Shown here: positions 17,329 to 27,567 of the stretch, in pieces
Layout: every line of letters begins with the position of its first letter
Numbering within the stretch: position 1 is the stretch's first letter
DNA from: Pantoea sp. Mb-10
GTDB lineage: Bacteria; Pseudomonadota; Gammaproteobacteria; Enterobacterales; Enterobacteriaceae
Length of the DNA stretch: 64,000 bases
NCBI RefSeq assembly: GCF_021272205.1
Contig: NZ_JAJSDX010000003.1
Span: forward strand, 248,001-312,000
Reading direction: 5' to 3'
Program-made: the position numbers and the translations under genes
The notes under the pieces: model-generated
What the model was told of the DNA's origin: nothing
The model's input: only the letters and a program-made list of their open reading frames with translations
Database searches by the model: none

Positions 17329-18108
17329 TTAATAACCTGATTTGCTGGTCGTGGTTTCGTGACCCAGCGTGGTTAACAGATTGGCTAACAGGCTGGAGGC
17401 GCCAAAGCGGAAATGGCGCGTATCCGCCCACGCGTGACCCAGAATGTCATCGGCCAGTTGCAGGTAGTGCGCGGCGTCTTCTGCGGTGCGCACGCCCCCT
17501 GCCGGCTTAAAGCCCACCTGCTGCTGCACGCCTTTATCGCGGATCACTTGCATCATGATCGCCGCCACTTCTGGCGTGGCATTGACCGCAACTTTACCGG
17601 TAGAGGTCTTGATAAAATCCGCGCCGGCATCAATGGCGATCTCTGAGGCCGCGCGGATAAGCGCCTCGTCTTTGAGCTCGCCGGTTTCAATAATGACTTT
17701 CAGCAGCACGTTAGCGCCCGCACAGGCTTCTTTACAGGCTTTAACCAGATCAAAACCGCGCTGGCGATCGCCCGCCATCAGCGCGCGATAGGGAAACACC
17801 ACGTCCACTTCATCGGCGCCGTAGGCAATCGCCGCGCGGGTTTCTGCCAGCGCGATCTCAATATCATCGTTGCCGTGCGGGAAGTTGGTGACGGTGGCGA
17901 TACGAATGTCTGGCGTGCCCTGCTCGCGCAGCGCTTTGCGCGCCACAGGAATAAAGCGCGGATAGATGCAGATAGCGGCGGTGTTGCCGGCAGGGGATTT
18001 TGCCTGACGGCAGAGCGCAATCACCTTTTCGTCGGTGTCATCGTCATTCAGCGTGGTTAAATCCATCAGGTGCAGGGCGCGCTGCGCGGCAGCGGTGAAA
18101 TCGGTCAT
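17329..18108 (-). CDS. deoC: Deoxyribose-phosphate aldolase
   Basis: 259 aa class I aldolase splitting deoxyribose-5-phosphate into glyceraldehyde-3-phosphate and acetaldehyde. The Schiff-base lysine is K167 in [10 protein letters not shown]102 (DEVDVVFP) and the second Lys in [11 protein letters not shown] complete the site. Length and start ([18 protein letters not shown]) match E. coli DeoC; upstream in-frame ATGs lack a ribosome site. First gene of deoCABD; possible CRP sites lie upstream. E. coli has yjjW-yjjI between yjjV and deoC; these are absent here. Confidence 0.97.
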   Translation of the reverse strand: MTDFTAAAQRALHLMDLTTLNDDDTDEKVIALCRQAKSPAGNTAAICIYPRFIPVARKALREQGTPDIRIATVTNFPHGNDDIEIALAETRAAIAYGADEVDVVFPYRALMAGDRQRGFDLVKACKEACAGANVLLKVIIETGELKDEALIRAASEIAIDAGADFIKTSTGKVAVNATPEVAAIMMQVIRDKGVQQQVGFKPAGGVRTAEDAAHYLQLADDILGHAWADTRHFRFGASSLLANLLTTLGHETTTSKSGY

Positions 18109-18185
18109 GGGATTCTCCAAAAAGTCGTGGCGACGTCGCGCCGCCTGATAATGTGACAATTCTAACAAAACGCGTGCTGAAAATT

Positions 18186-18310
18186 CGTGTCTTTTATCAC
18201 ACCAAAACGAAAAATTAGCGGTAAGGATACATATATATGGCGACATTAATCACAAAAAGGCGCGTTCAGGCCGCAGAATGCGCGCACAGCGCCCTGTTAC
18301 TATTATCACA
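18186..18310 (-). promoter_or_regulatory. Three CRP-like sites upstream of deoC
   Basis: Matches to TGTGA-N6-TCACA (plus-strand reading) lie at 18186-18201 (CGTGT..TCACA, 8/10), 18239-18254 (GGCGA..TCACA, 8/10) and 18295-18310 (TGTTA..TCACA, 9/10). Centre-to-centre spacing is 53 and 56 bases. The E. coli deoP2 promoter has two CRP sites about 53 bases apart with CytR between them, so this fits CRP/CytR control of the deo operon. No clear CytR or DeoR operator was identified. Confidence 0.6.
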
Positions 18311-18367
18311 AATAAAGCGCGAAAAAGGTAGGCGTCTGCGGAAGGTTTAGCACATCGCCGCAGGGGA

Positions 18368-19144
18368 TTAGGCAGGCAGGTTAAACAGGTGCAGGCTGTT
18401 TTGCCACAGCGCGTCGGCGATGACATCCGCAGGTTCGCTGCGCAGCGCGCACAGCGCGTCGAAGACATTGCGCGCACGTTCCGGTCGGTTGGGCTGCCCT
18501 TGATAACCGTGCAGCGGCATGTCCGGCGCGTCGGTTTCCAGCAGCAGTGATGAGAGCGGCAGGCGCGCCAGCGTGTTACGGGTTTTGCTGGCGCGCTCAT
18601 AGGTGATCGTCCCGCCCACGCCGATCGCATAGCCGAGCTGCACGAAGCGCTCGGCCTGTTGCAGACTGCCGGCAAAGCCGTGCACCACGCCACGGCGGGG
18701 TAAATCGTGGCGGCGCAGTCGCATCGCCAACTGATCGTGGGTGCGACGGGAGTGCAAGATCACCGGTAAATCATACGTCTTCGCCAGCTTAAGCTGCGCA
18801 TCCAGCAGCCAGGTTTGTTTGTCGAACTGCGGATCGGGCATGTAGAGATCGAGCCCAATCTCGCCGATTGCCACGCGTTTTGCGTCGGGCATGTCCAGCC
18901 AGCGCCTAAGCGCGTCCACGTCGGCTTCCGTATGCCGCGCGATCGCAATGGGGTGCAGCCCCAGCGCGGCGTACAGCGCCTCATGCTGCTGCGCAAGTTG
19001 GCTCACGCGCGCAAAACGGCTGACGTCCACGCTGGGCACAACGATACGCGTGACGCCGGCTTCAGCGGCACGTGCAATGCTGCCTGCGGGGTCATCCACG
19101 AAGGGCGGAAAATCAAAATGACAGTGGGTATCCATGAACCTCAT
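18368..19144 (-). CDS. yjjV: TatD-family metal-dependent hydrolase YjjV
   Basis: 258 aa TIM-barrel metallo-hydrolase of the TatD DNase family. Metal-site motifs in order: DTHCHFDFP (residues 5-13), GEIGLDLY, LHSRRTHDQ, VHGFAGS and LLETDAPDMP. It starts with an ATGA overlap on the yjjU stop, so it is translationally coupled. The yjjU-yjjV pairing and position near deoC match E. coli. Nuclease or other hydrolase activity is assumed from the family. Confidence 0.93.
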   Translation of the reverse strand: MRFMDTHCHFDFPPFVDDPAGSIARAAEAGVTRIVVPSVDVSRFARVSQLAQQHEALYAALGLHPIAIARHTEADVDALRRWLDMPDAKRVAIGEIGLDLYMPDPQFDKQTWLLDAQLKLAKTYDLPVILHSRRTHDQLAMRLRRHDLPRRGVVHGFAGSLQQAERFVQLGYAIGVGGTITYERASKTRNTLARLPLSSLLLETDAPDMPLHGYQGQPNRPERARNVFDALCALRSEPADVIADALWQNSLHLFNLPA

Positions 19145-20184
19145 GCCAGCGATCCTTTACTGAAATCGGGATCGTTGTCCGCCACGCCGGTCGGTAGCAA
19201 CGGACGGTTTTCCGGCGCGTTAGCCACCGCAGCGGGCGGAGTGACGCGCAGTACCGGTTCGGCATCGCTGAGCCACTGCCCTAGCGTGGCAAGAAAATAG
19301 CGTCCGCTGCGGCGTCCGAGGTGATAATCCTGATTGAGCGAAGAAACGCGGCTGCCAAGCGCCATGCTGGCCAGCGGTTTCGGCGGATAAATTTCGATGA
19401 TGCGCAAATCGTCCGGCGGTGTCTCAATAAACTGCTGAATCTCACGATAGCTCGCTTCATGGTGATTCAAAATATTGATCATCGGCTGCAGGGCGCTGTC
19501 GCCAAGCCAGCGCTCCATGCGCCTGAACCACTTGGGCGTATAGGCCATCTGCGAGGGAACGGTGCGGATAACCACAATGGTATCTGCGCCGCGCCGTGCG
19601 GCCTCGCGCACCGGAATAGCATCGCTGATGCCGCCGTCCTGATAGCTGATCCCATCCAGCAATACGCCGCTGCGGTAAAAACCCGGAATGGCGCTGGAGG
19701 CCTTGATGATATCGTGCCACGTGAGATCGGTGGGATTGAAATACTCCGCCATGTAGTCATCGCTGCGACAGGCGCACATATAGAATTCACTGCCTTTGGC
19801 AAATAGCGTTTGGGCCGCCGTGAGCGCCAGAGGAAACTCCTGTTTGGTCACATCAATCAACCAGTCGAGATCGATGAGATGACCGCCGCGCACAAAGCGC
19901 ACGGGATCAAAAAACAGCTTGCTGGTGGTGTAACGCGTGATCACACGCCGCGCGTAGCCGGGCTGGGCGCAAACGAAAGCGGACAAGTTTTGTGCCCCGG
20001 CTGACGTGCCGAGCATCAGATGAAAGGGATTAAAGCCTGCGCGCTGAAACTCATCCAGTACGCCTGCGGTAAAGATACCGCGCTGACCGCCACCTTCACA
20101 AACCAAGGCTATCTTGCGCGATTTAAAAGGCGTGAGCGCCAGTGGCTCAAGGGTGTTTAACGATACCGGAATACGTATTCCCAC
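19141..20184 (-). CDS. yjjU: Patatin-like phospholipase YjjU (GTG start)
   Basis: 347 aa. The oxyanion hole CEGGGQRGIF, the nucleophile elbow GTSAG (in LMLGTSAGAQN) and the catalytic Asp in DGGISDAIPV form the Ser-Asp dyad of patatin-type acyl hydrolases. The start GTG gives MGIRIPVSLNTLEPL, colinear with E. coli YjjU, and has GAGGGAACCCC in front. The C-terminal 60 residues vary between species. Its substrate is unknown; membrane phospholipid is inferred. Confidence 0.93.
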   Translation of the reverse strand: MGIRIPVSLNTLEPLALTPFKSRKIALVCEGGGQRGIFTAGVLDEFQRAGFNPFHLMLGTSAGAQNLSAFVCAQPGYARRVITRYTTSKLFFDPVRFVRGGHLIDLDWLIDVTKQEFPLALTAAQTLFAKGSEFYMCACRSDDYMAEYFNPTDLTWHDIIKASSAIPGFYRSGVLLDGISYQDGGISDAIPVREAARRGADTIVVIRTVPSQMAYTPKWFRRMERWLGDSALQPMINILNHHEASYREIQQFIETPPDDLRIIEIYPPKPLASMALGSRVSSLNQDYHLGRRSGRYFLATLGQWLSDAEPVLRVTPPAAVANAPENRPLLPTGVADNDPDFSKGSLA

Positions 20185-20364
20185 GGGGTTCCCTCAGTAA
20201 AATTGCTGCTCTGAGGGAAGCGGCAAGGCCAGCATCCCGGAGAACCAGTCATTGTCATTCCCTGACCAACCGCACATTGCAATTGCCGCGACATCCATTG
20301 TGTCGCAAATGACTGGTCTCCGCTGTACTGGGTCTTGCGGGTAAGCGTTACATCAACGCTTTAG

Positions 20365-20526
20365 TCAGGGTCGTTTGCGCCCGGTGAACAGGCTAACGAG
20401 GAACAGAATAATACCGACAATAAAGACAATTTTAGCTGCCCATGCTGCCGTACCCGCCAGACCGCCGAAACCTAACGCTGCAGCAATCAAAGCGATGACC
20501 AGAAAGATAATACCCCAACGAAACAT
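20365..20526 (-). CDS. ytjA: YtjA, small DUF1328 membrane protein
   Basis: 53 aa, too short for most gene callers. It reads [20 protein letters not shown] and ends [12 protein letters not shown], almost identical to E. coli YtjA (53 aa). Two membrane helices are separated by the [12 protein letters not shown] turn. It is preceded by GGAGAGG. It sits between osmY and yjjU exactly as in E. coli. Function is unknown; the family is stress-associated in several enterics. Confidence 0.95.
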   Translation of the reverse strand: MFRWGIIFLVIALIAAALGFGGLAGTAAWAAKIVFIVGIILFLVSLFTGRKRP

Positions 20527-20621
20527 AAGCCTCTCCTTAAACCATAGTGAAAATCGAACTGCTTATCCAACATCATGTTTTTATTACCCAGCGGCACCGA
20601 AACGATGCCGCTGCGCCCGCG

Positions 20622-21206
20622 TTAAGATTTTACCTTCAGGTCATTCTTCACGCTTTTCACGCCTTCAATGGCTTTGGCGATTTTCTCAGCGCGATCGGAC
20701 TGCGCTTGATTCGCCACTTCTCCAGAAAGCTGCACCACGCCGTCGGTGGTTTCCACCTTCACGTTACGCGAAGGCACAATATCATCGGCTAAAAGCTTAG
20801 CTTTAATTTCACTGGTCGTGGCCGCGTCACCCGCGTACCCCTTCAGCGAAGCTTGTTTGCTGTCTTTAACGTGTAGTTTGTCACTGACGGATTTCACGCC
20901 CTCAACTTTTTGCACCAGCGCGACGGCCTTTTCAGCCTGATCCTGCGATGCAACAAAACCGCTTAGGGTTACCACGCCCTGCTCGGTTTTCACTGAGATA
21001 TCCGTACTTTTAATGGCGTCGTCATCCACCAAGGCCGCTTTGGCTTTGGCGGTGATGCCGCTGTCATCCATAAAACCATCGACTTTTTTCATAGAGCTAT
21101 CGACTTTAGAACCCGTGCTGGTTTCGGCAGCAAAAGCAGTACCGCCTAACAGGGCCGTGGTGGCCAGCGCAGCAATCAGGGTTTTGGCAATCTTAGTCTT
21201 GTTCAT
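20622..21206 (-). CDS. osmY: OsmY, periplasmic hyperosmotic/RpoS stress protein
   Basis: 194 aa. Sec signal peptide of about 27 residues (ending GGTAFA-AE), then two BON domains: about 48-115 ([20 protein letters not shown] onwards) and about 127-194 ([20 protein letters not shown] onwards), nearly identical in the second domain to E. coli OsmY. The ATG at MNKTKIAK was preferred because AAGGA is correctly spaced for it but overlaps the alternative ATG three codons earlier. OsmY acts as a periplasmic chaperone-like protein and is a classic sigma-S target. Confidence 0.96.
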   Translation of the reverse strand: MNKTKIAKTLIAALATTALLGGTAFAAETSTGSKVDSSMKKVDGFMDDSGITAKAKAALVDDDAIKSTDISVKTEQGVVTLSGFVASQDQAEKAVALVQKVEGVKSVSDKLHVKDSKQASLKGYAGDAATTSEIKAKLLADDIVPSRNVKVETTDGVVQLSGEVANQAQSDRAEKIAKAIEGVKSVKNDLKVKS

Positions 21207-21426
21207 CGATATCATCCTTCTTTAATCCGTTAATCACTCGCAAAGCGAATGCGCCAGCAACAAACGGCGTTGCTGCGTTGAGAGACGTAACGAAACGCAA
21301 CGTTTCTTTTTTTGTCCGACAAAATGAGCATAGTAGGGATTACAGCTTTTGCTGGCTTTTGTGGTTGATATCTCGCCAAAAAGCCGTAAAAGCAGGGTAA
21401 TTAAGAGGAGTCTGTAGCGAAGAAAC

Positions 21427-21451
21427 AGGGCCAGTAATGATTACTGGCCCT
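21427..21451 (-). terminator. Hairpin downstream of prfC
   Basis: Perfect 11-bp stem AGGGCCAGTAA/TTACTGGCCCT with a TGA loop, 15 bases after the prfC stop. The following T tract is weak, so termination is likely but not certain. Confidence 0.7.
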
Positions 21452-21465
21452 ACTGAGAACAGAAA

Positions 21466-23055
21466 TTAGTGTTCGCGGGTTTTGCGGAACGTCACATCAG
21501 GATAGCGCTCCTGGGTGATGTTGAGATTAACCATGGTCGGCGCGATGTACGTGAGGTTATCGCCGCCATCCAGCGCCAGGTTGACCTCATTCTTACGCTG
21601 GAAATCGTCGAATTTCTTCGCATCGCTACACTCCACCCAGCGCGCGGTAGAGACGTTGATGGCTTCGTAAATGGCCTCAACGTTATATTCGCTTTTCAAG
21701 CGCGCCACAACGACGTCAAACTGCAGCACGCCCACCGCGCCCACAATCAGATCGTTATTGTGCACTGGACGGAATACCTGCACCGCGCCCTCTTCTGATA
21801 GCTGGACCAGCCCTTTCAACAGCTGTTTCTGTTTGAGCGGGTCACGCAGGCGAATGCGGCGGAACAGTTCCGGGGCGAAGTTCGGGATGCCGGTGAACTT
21901 CATGGTTTCACCTTGCGTGAAGGTGTCGCCGATCTGAATGGTGCCGTGGTTATGCAGGCCGATGATGTCGCCCGGATAGGCTTCCTCGACGTGCGAGCGG
22001 TCACCCGCCATAAAGGTCAGCGCATCGGAGATCACCACGTCTTTGCCGGTGCGAACCTGACGCAGCTTCATGCCTTTTTCATACCGTCCGGACACCACGC
22101 GCATAAACGCCACGCGGTCGCGGTGTTTGGGATCCATATTGGCCTGAATCTTGAACACGAAGCCGGTGAACTTCTCTTCTTTCGCTTCTACCAGACGGGT
22201 ATCAGTTTGGCGCGGCATGGGCGCGGGCGCCCATGAGACCAAGCCATCCAGCATATGGTCTACGCCAAAGTTGCCCAGCGCGGTACCGAAGAATACCGGG
22301 GTGATTTCCCCGCTCAGGAACAACTCTTGGTCGAACTCGTGCGATGCGCCCTGCACCAGCTCCAGCTCGTCGCGCAGCTGCTGCGCCAGCTCCTCGCCCA
22401 CGGCGGCATCCAACTCTGGATTTGCCAGGCCTTTCACCACGCGCACTTCCTGAATCGTGTGGCCTTTGCCCGTCTGATACAGGTAAGTTTCGTCGTTATA
22501 AAGGTGGTAGACCCCCTTGAACAACTTGCCGCAGCCGATAGGCCAGGTGATAGGGGCGCAGGCAATTTTCAGCTCGCTCTCTACCTCATCCAGCAGCTCC
22601 ATCGGATCGCGGATATCACGGTCAAGTTTGTTCATAAAGGTGATGATGGGCGTGTCGCGCAAACGCGTCACTTCCATCAGCTTGCGGGTACGATCCTCAA
22701 CGCCTTTCGCGGCGTCGATCACCATTAAACAGCAGTCCACCGCCGTCAGCGTGCGGTAAGTATCTTCGGAGAAGTCTTCGTGGCCGGGAGTGTCCAGCAG
22801 GTTCACGAGGCTGTCGCGATAGGGAAACTGCATCACCGAGGTGGTAATTGAGATCCCACGCTGCTTCTCCATCTCCATCCAGTCGGATTTAGCATGCTGG
22901 CTGGAACCACGGCCTTTCACGGTGCCGGCGGTTTGAATAGCCTGTCCGAACAGCAGGACTTTTTCCGTAATCGTGGTTTTACCGGCATCCGGGTGCGAAA
23001 TGATCGCAAACGTACGGCGGCGCGCCACTTCATCTAAAAAGGGGGCATTCGACAT
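21466..23055 (-). CDS. prfC: Peptide chain release factor 3
   Basis: 529 aa translational GTPase, the same length as E. coli RF3, which removes RF1/RF2 from the ribosome after termination. G motifs: [13 protein letters not shown] (G1), GISITTSVM (G2), [11 protein letters not shown] (G3), MNKLDRD (G4). Domain 2 (about 280-380) and the RF3-specific C-terminal domain (to 529) are complete. It is followed by osmY, as in E. coli. Confidence 0.98.
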   Translation of the reverse strand: MSNAPFLDEVARRRTFAIISHPDAGKTTITEKVLLFGQAIQTAGTVKGRGSSQHAKSDWMEMEKQRGISITTSVMQFPYRDSLVNLLDTPGHEDFSEDTYRTLTAVDCCLMVIDAAKGVEDRTRKLMEVTRLRDTPIITFMNKLDRDIRDPMELLDEVESELKIACAPITWPIGCGKLFKGVYHLYNDETYLYQTGKGHTIQEVRVVKGLANPELDAAVGEELAQQLRDELELVQGASHEFDQELFLSGEITPVFFGTALGNFGVDHMLDGLVSWAPAPMPRQTDTRLVEAKEEKFTGFVFKIQANMDPKHRDRVAFMRVVSGRYEKGMKLRQVRTGKDVVISDALTFMAGDRSHVEEAYPGDIIGLHNHGTIQIGDTFTQGETMKFTGIPNFAPELFRRIRLRDPLKQKQLLKGLVQLSEEGAVQVFRPVHNNDLIVGAVGVLQFDVVVARLKSEYNVEAIYEAINVSTARWVECSDAKKFDDFQRKNEVNLALDGGDNLTYIAPTMVNLNITQERYPDVTFRKTREH

Positions 23056-23485
23056 GAGTCAATTCTTCTTTAAGGGCAGCACGCGCAAAGCGCGCTGCAG
23101 ATAAATCGTTCCGGGATGAGGCCGGGGATCAGGTTACCCGAGATGAAACTCAGGCAGCGATAGTGGCGCGATCTACATGGGCGGCAGTCCGGTCATCCCG
23201 TGAGTAATGAGGTGGCATAGCATACAATATTTCAACACCCGGGGAAATCGCAGGATGCACAGGCAGTTGCGCCGCCCCCTCACGCCCGTTAACAGGCAAA
23301 ATGCAAAACAAATGCGAATGAAAATCAGCGCGAAGTGAGAAAGCCTCGCATTCAAAAAATGAAATAATTCCATTTACAATCAATGAGATAAAATCACATT
23401 TTTGCGGAAAAAACCTTCACAGGAAAGTATAGATTGATGCATAATTCGCCGTACTTCTTCACACCCATTCCATAAGGACGCAGCC
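23056..23485. other. Intergenic region between divergent prfC and ftnA
   Basis: 430 bases without a supported gene. The half next to ftnA is AT-rich and should carry its promoter. No Fur box of convincing quality was found by eye. Confidence 0.45.
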
Positions 23486-23992
23486 ATGTTAACTGCTGAA
23501 ATGACCTCCCGCCTCAATGACCAGCTCAACCTCGAATTCTTTTCGGCTAACCTCTATTTGCAGATGAGCGCATGGTGCTGCGACAAGGGTTTTGAGGGTG
23601 CAGCCTCCTTTCTGAAAATGCACTCGCGCGAAGAGATGGCGCACATGCAGCGCCTGTTTGATTACGTCAGCGATGCCGGCTCCCTGCCGGTACTCGGCAC
23701 CATCGCCGCGCCAGCGATCAGCTGGAACTCGCTCAATGACGTACTGGAAGAAGCGCTGAAGCACGAGCAGTTAATCACGAAAAAGATCAATGAGCTGGTT
23801 CACACCGCGCTGACCTCGCAGGATTACTCTACTTTCAACTTTCTGCAGTGGTACGTGGCAGAGCAGCACGAAGAAGAGAAGCTGTTTAAAACCGTGCTGG
23901 ACAAATTGGCGCTGGTGGGCAGCAAAGGCGAAGGCCTGTTCCTGGTGGACAAAGATTTGGGTCGCATGACCGTTGATGGCCACGGCCAATAA
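23486..23992 (+). CDS. ftnA: Bacterial non-haem ferritin FtnA
   Basis: 168 aa ferritin subunit (24-mer cage) for iron storage. Ferroxidase ligands are all at canonical positions: E17, E50, H53, E94 and Q127 (in [10 protein letters not shown]). The segment [13 protein letters not shown] and [18 protein letters not shown] are near-identical to E. coli FtnA, which makes FtnA more likely than FtnB, whose centre is altered. Monocistronic, with an AAGGACGCAGCC ribosome site and a strong terminator. Confidence 0.95.
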   Translation: MLTAEMTSRLNDQLNLEFFSANLYLQMSAWCCDKGFEGAASFLKMHSREEMAHMQRLFDYVSDAGSLPVLGTIAAPAISWNSLNDVLEEALKHEQLITKKINELVHTALTSQDYSTFNFLQWYVAEQHEEEKLFKTVLDKLALVGSKGEGLFLVDKDLGRMTVDGHGQ

Positions 23993-24024
23993 TAAGCACA
24001 CGATTGCACACCGCATTTAAGGTT

Positions 24025-24052
24025 AACGCCCGGCTAAGCCGGGCGTTTTTTT
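24025..24052 (+). terminator. Rho-independent terminator of ftnA
   Basis: Stem AACGCCCGGC/GCCGGGCGTT with a TAA loop, followed by TTTTTTT. Confidence 0.92.
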
Positions 24053-24076
24053 GCTACGCGGCTGCGGTAACTCCCG

Positions 24077-26143
24077 CTAGACCAGCGCCTTAAGGCGCAG
24101 TTCTGAAGGCTGCGGCCGGCCAAACAGATACCCCTGGAAGAGCGTACAGCCCTCTTCACGCAGCCTGGCAAATTGCTCGCTATTTTCTACGCCTTCCGCC
24201 GTGATTTGAATATCCAGGCTGCGGCTCATGCCGGTAATGGCGCGGATAATCGCCAGCGCCTCGCGGCTGTCACTCATGTCATTGATAAAAGACTTGTCGA
24301 TTTTTATCTTATCGAACGGAAACGAGCGCAGATAACTCAGCGAGGAGTAGCCCGTACCAAAGTCATCCAGCGCAATCTGCACCCCTAACTTTTTCAGGCG
24401 CTGCAGGGTATCAATATTGCCGAGAGAATCATCCAACAGCACAGATTCGGTGATCTCGACTTCAAGGCGGTGCGGATCCAGCGCGGACTCGCGCAGCGCC
24501 CCTTCAACCACCGACACCAACGCGCTGTTTTTAAACTGCAGCGGTGAGAGGTTCACGGAAACCGACTGATTGGTATCCCAACTTTGCGCTTCACGACAGG
24601 CTTCATACAGCGCATAAGCCCCGAGCATATGAATGATGCCCGTCTCTTCGGCAATCGGAATGAAGTCGTTGGGCATGATCACGCCCTTGATCGGGTGGTG
24701 CCAGCGCATCAGCGCTTCATAGCCGATAATACCAGCGTCATTGGTAATCGGCTGATAATAGAGTTTGAGCTGGCGGCGGGTCAGCGCTTCCCGTAGGTCA
24801 TTTTCAATGGCGCGGCGATGACGGGCCAGATCGTCCATGCGCGGCGTAAAGTGCTCATAGCGATTGCGCCCGTTGCGCTTGGCCTCATAAAGCGCCATGT
24901 CGGCGCAGCGCAGCATATGTTCCGGCGTGTTAGTGGCCTGCGAGGTCAGCGCAATGCCCACGCTTAATCCCACCGATAAGCTGTGTCCCTCCACATTGAT
25001 CGGCGGCTGAATGGCGGCAATCAGCCGTTGTGCGATGGCAGCGGCTTCCTGCGCATCTTGCATATTGGGTAGCACCACGGCGAACTCGTCCCCGCCAATG
25101 CGCGCCAGCGTATCCTGATCGCGCAGGGAACCGCGCAGGCGTTTTGCCACGGCCCTTAGCAGCTCGTCCCCTATCTGGTGACCAAGCACATCGTTGACGT
25201 TTTTAAAATTATCCAGGTCCAGACACAGCGTGGCGCTTAGCTGATTTTCAGCGCGCAGCGCTTCGCTCAGCTTTTGCCGAAACAGCATGCGATTGGGCAG
25301 ACTGGTGAGATTATCGTGGTGTGCCATGTGATGAATGCGCGCATCAGCTTCACGCTGGTCCGTGACATCTTCCACCATCAGCATTACGTAGTTCTGCCGG
25401 ATATCTCTGCCGCTGATGGTGGTGGCCCGCGTCTGCAGGATGCGCTCGCCAGCCGCCGTCACCAGCAGTTGCTCGCGCGTATGAATACCTTCGTTGCGCA
25501 GGGCAATATCCGCCAGGCTATTGAAGTAATCACTGAGTTCCGGCGACATGCATTCATGCGGCCGTTTATGCATGATCAGGGACTTATGCATGCCAAATAG
25601 CTGCTCGGCTTTGTCGTTCACCAGAAGAATTTCGCGGCTGATGGCATCTTCCACGATCACACAGGAGGGAATGTTGCTGATAATGGTTTCAAGAAAGCTG
25701 GAAATTTCCGCCATGCGGGCGCTCTGCGCCTGGGCCAGGTCGCGCGCGCGCAGGAGCTGCTGCTCATTTTCCCGCCGCTCGGTGACGTCGCGGGTAATTT
25801 TGGCAAAGCCGATCATTTTGCCGTTTTCGTCGCGAATGGCGTCAATCACGACGTGCGCCCAGAAGGCCGATCCATCTTTGCGATAGCGCCAACCTTCATC
25901 TTCAAAGCGGCCGGTTTTGCTCGCGATGCCGAGATTGGCGTCCGGCGTCTGCGCCAGCCGATCTGAGGCGCCGTAAAATACGGAAAAGTGCTGGCCGACA
26001 ATTTCTTCTGCGCGGTAGCCTTTAGCGCGCTGCGCCCCCGCGTTCCAGTTTGCCACTGTGCCATCCGGTTTCAGCATGTAAATGGCATAGTCCACTACGC
26101 CCTGTACCAGCATACGGTACATAACGTCAGAGTCGTTGTTCAT
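24077..26143 (-). CDS. PAS-PAS-GGDEF-EAL cyclic-di-GMP enzyme
   Basis: 688 aa from MNNDSDVMYRML (AGGCG ribosome site; the upstream in-frame start has none). Order: PAS with PAC segment (about 5-120), second PAS (about 145-255), GGDEF (about 270-425, intact RIGGDEFAVV) and EAL (about 440-685, with YEALMRWHHP, NLSPLQF, EITESVL, ALDDFGTGYSSL and TAEGVE all intact). No transmembrane segment is seen, so it is cytosolic. Both synthesis and hydrolysis of c-di-GMP are possible on sequence; net direction cannot be told. It could influence motility versus adhesion, but nothing ties it directly to the Flag-2 locus 5 kb away. Confidence 0.93.
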   Translation of the reverse strand: MNNDSDVMYRMLVQGVVDYAIYMLKPDGTVANWNAGAQRAKGYRAEEIVGQHFSVFYGASDRLAQTPDANLGIASKTGRFEDEGWRYRKDGSAFWAHVVIDAIRDENGKMIGFAKITRDVTERRENEQQLLRARDLAQAQSARMAEISSFLETIISNIPSCVIVEDAISREILLVNDKAEQLFGMHKSLIMHKRPHECMSPELSDYFNSLADIALRNEGIHTREQLLVTAAGERILQTRATTISGRDIRQNYVMLMVEDVTDQREADARIHHMAHHDNLTSLPNRMLFRQKLSEALRAENQLSATLCLDLDNFKNVNDVLGHQIGDELLRAVAKRLRGSLRDQDTLARIGGDEFAVVLPNMQDAQEAAAIAQRLIAAIQPPINVEGHSLSVGLSVGIALTSQATNTPEHMLRCADMALYEAKRNGRNRYEHFTPRMDDLARHRRAIENDLREALTRRQLKLYYQPITNDAGIIGYEALMRWHHPIKGVIMPNDFIPIAEETGIIHMLGAYALYEACREAQSWDTNQSVSVNLSPLQFKNSALVSVVEGALRESALDPHRLEVEITESVLLDDSLGNIDTLQRLKKLGVQIALDDFGTGYSSLSYLRSFPFDKIKIDKSFINDMSDSREALAIIRAITGMSRSLDIQITAEGVENSEQFARLREEGCTLFQGYLFGRPQPSELRLKALV

Positions 26144-27118
26144 TGTTTTTCGCCTATTGCGGCCGGGTTCAAATGCGCGGTTAAGAATATTCTCAACCAA
26201 GATGCAGACTTAAACGCAAAAGCGCGCTGCTGACAAGCGTAAATCGCGGGCATACCAAAGTTGGTAGGGGTGGGAGGCCAGCGCTGGCCGGGGCGCTGCG
26301 GGAGTCCGGCCCGCATAGCCGGTGATTCGTGAGCGGGAGTCCGGCCCGCTCAAGCCGGTAAGGCACCAGGCGGGTGCCGAACGCTCAGCCGGTATGGCTA
26401 TGAGCGGGTTCCGGCCCGCTATGCCGGTCTTTATTGAACCCTGAGCGGGTTCCGCCCGCTAACCCTGCGGGAGTTGCAGCCGCTCCGCTGCGGCGTACGG
26501 GCAAAGGGCCGGTTCTGAGCGGGTTCCGGCCCGCTATGCCGGCATGACTATGAGCGGGTTCCGCCCGCTAACCCTGCGGGAGTTGCAGCCGCCCCGCTGC
26601 GGCGTACGGGCAAAGGGCCGAGGGCGCGGCCCTTTGCAATCCGCGCCCTGCGCCAGCCTGCGCTGTTCCCTCACTCCGCCGCAACGGCCGCACGGACCGC
26701 GCGGATTCTCCATCCCTGGCTCATTCCGCTCTCTCAGCGGCATCCATGCCGCTTCGTCCTGGCCGTCACGCTCCGTTCGGCGCTCCGGATGGCGCTCAAC
26801 ACCCCCGCCTGTGAGAGCTTTTTTCTTTTTTCTGTATGGGGTTGTCTGGGTGGATGCATGCAGGCTAGCAAAAACAGTCGCTGGCTGAAAAAAACAGAAG
26901 ACAAAAAGGGTTCTGTTTAACGCCGCGCGGGCAGGATGCTGCTTAAAAGTCTTACCGCCACGCACTGGCGTTTAAAGACAAAACATGAAAGGCGGGTTTT
27001 GCTCAAAGCAGCGCGGTCGGAATGCACCTTAAAAATCTTACCGCCACGCGGCGGCTGCGAAAAAAGTCATGGCGTGCAGCGGGGGGTGTGAAGCGCCATC
27101 CCTACTCGCTGAACGAAG

Positions 27119-27297
27119 GAGGCCTTCCAGGGCGAGCGGCATGGATGCCGCGAGAGGCGGCGTTGAGCAGGAGCGAATCGACGCCGGTCCGTCAGGAAGG
27201 CTGAGGGAGTGAAGGCACCGCGCAGCGGCGAGTGGGGCTGGCGCAGGGCCGGGGAGTGCAGAGGGCGCGGCCTGGCGCCCTCTGCTCGGTCGCCGCA
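27119..27297. repeat. 179-bp segment identical to 13454-13632
   Basis: Identical by direct reading to the right arm of copy A, while neighbouring arms differ by several substitutions. Confidence 0.85.
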
Positions 27298-27301
27298 ACG
27301 C

Positions 27302-27567
27302 GGCAAAGGCACCTGCCAGTGCCATGGCGAACGAAAGATGCACCGTACAGACGAAAAGGCACCACAGCCGCTGCCTGCGGCGAACCCACCCTCTGCTCGG
27401 TCGCCGCACCGCGGCAAAAGCATCTGCAATTGCTATGGCGAACGAAAGATGCTCCGTGCGAGCGAGAAGGCACCAAGCCGCTGCCTGCGGCAAAAGCACC
27501 TGCCAGTGCTATGGCGAACGAAAGATGCTCCGTGCGAGCGAGAAGGCACCAAGCCGCTGCCTGCGGC
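27302..27567. repeat. Three 76-80 bp tandem units, copy B tail
   Basis: Units at 27302-27381, 27413-27491 and 27489-27567. The last two are head-to-tail with a 76-base period and differ at only a few positions. Each ends in GCCGCTGCCTGCGGC, a small palindrome. Confidence 0.8.

Noticed and set aside
18109-18246. 46-residue N-terminal extension of deoC
   Set aside because: The extension covers the CRP-site/promoter region and is not present in the family; ATG at 18108 gives 259 aa as in E. coli.
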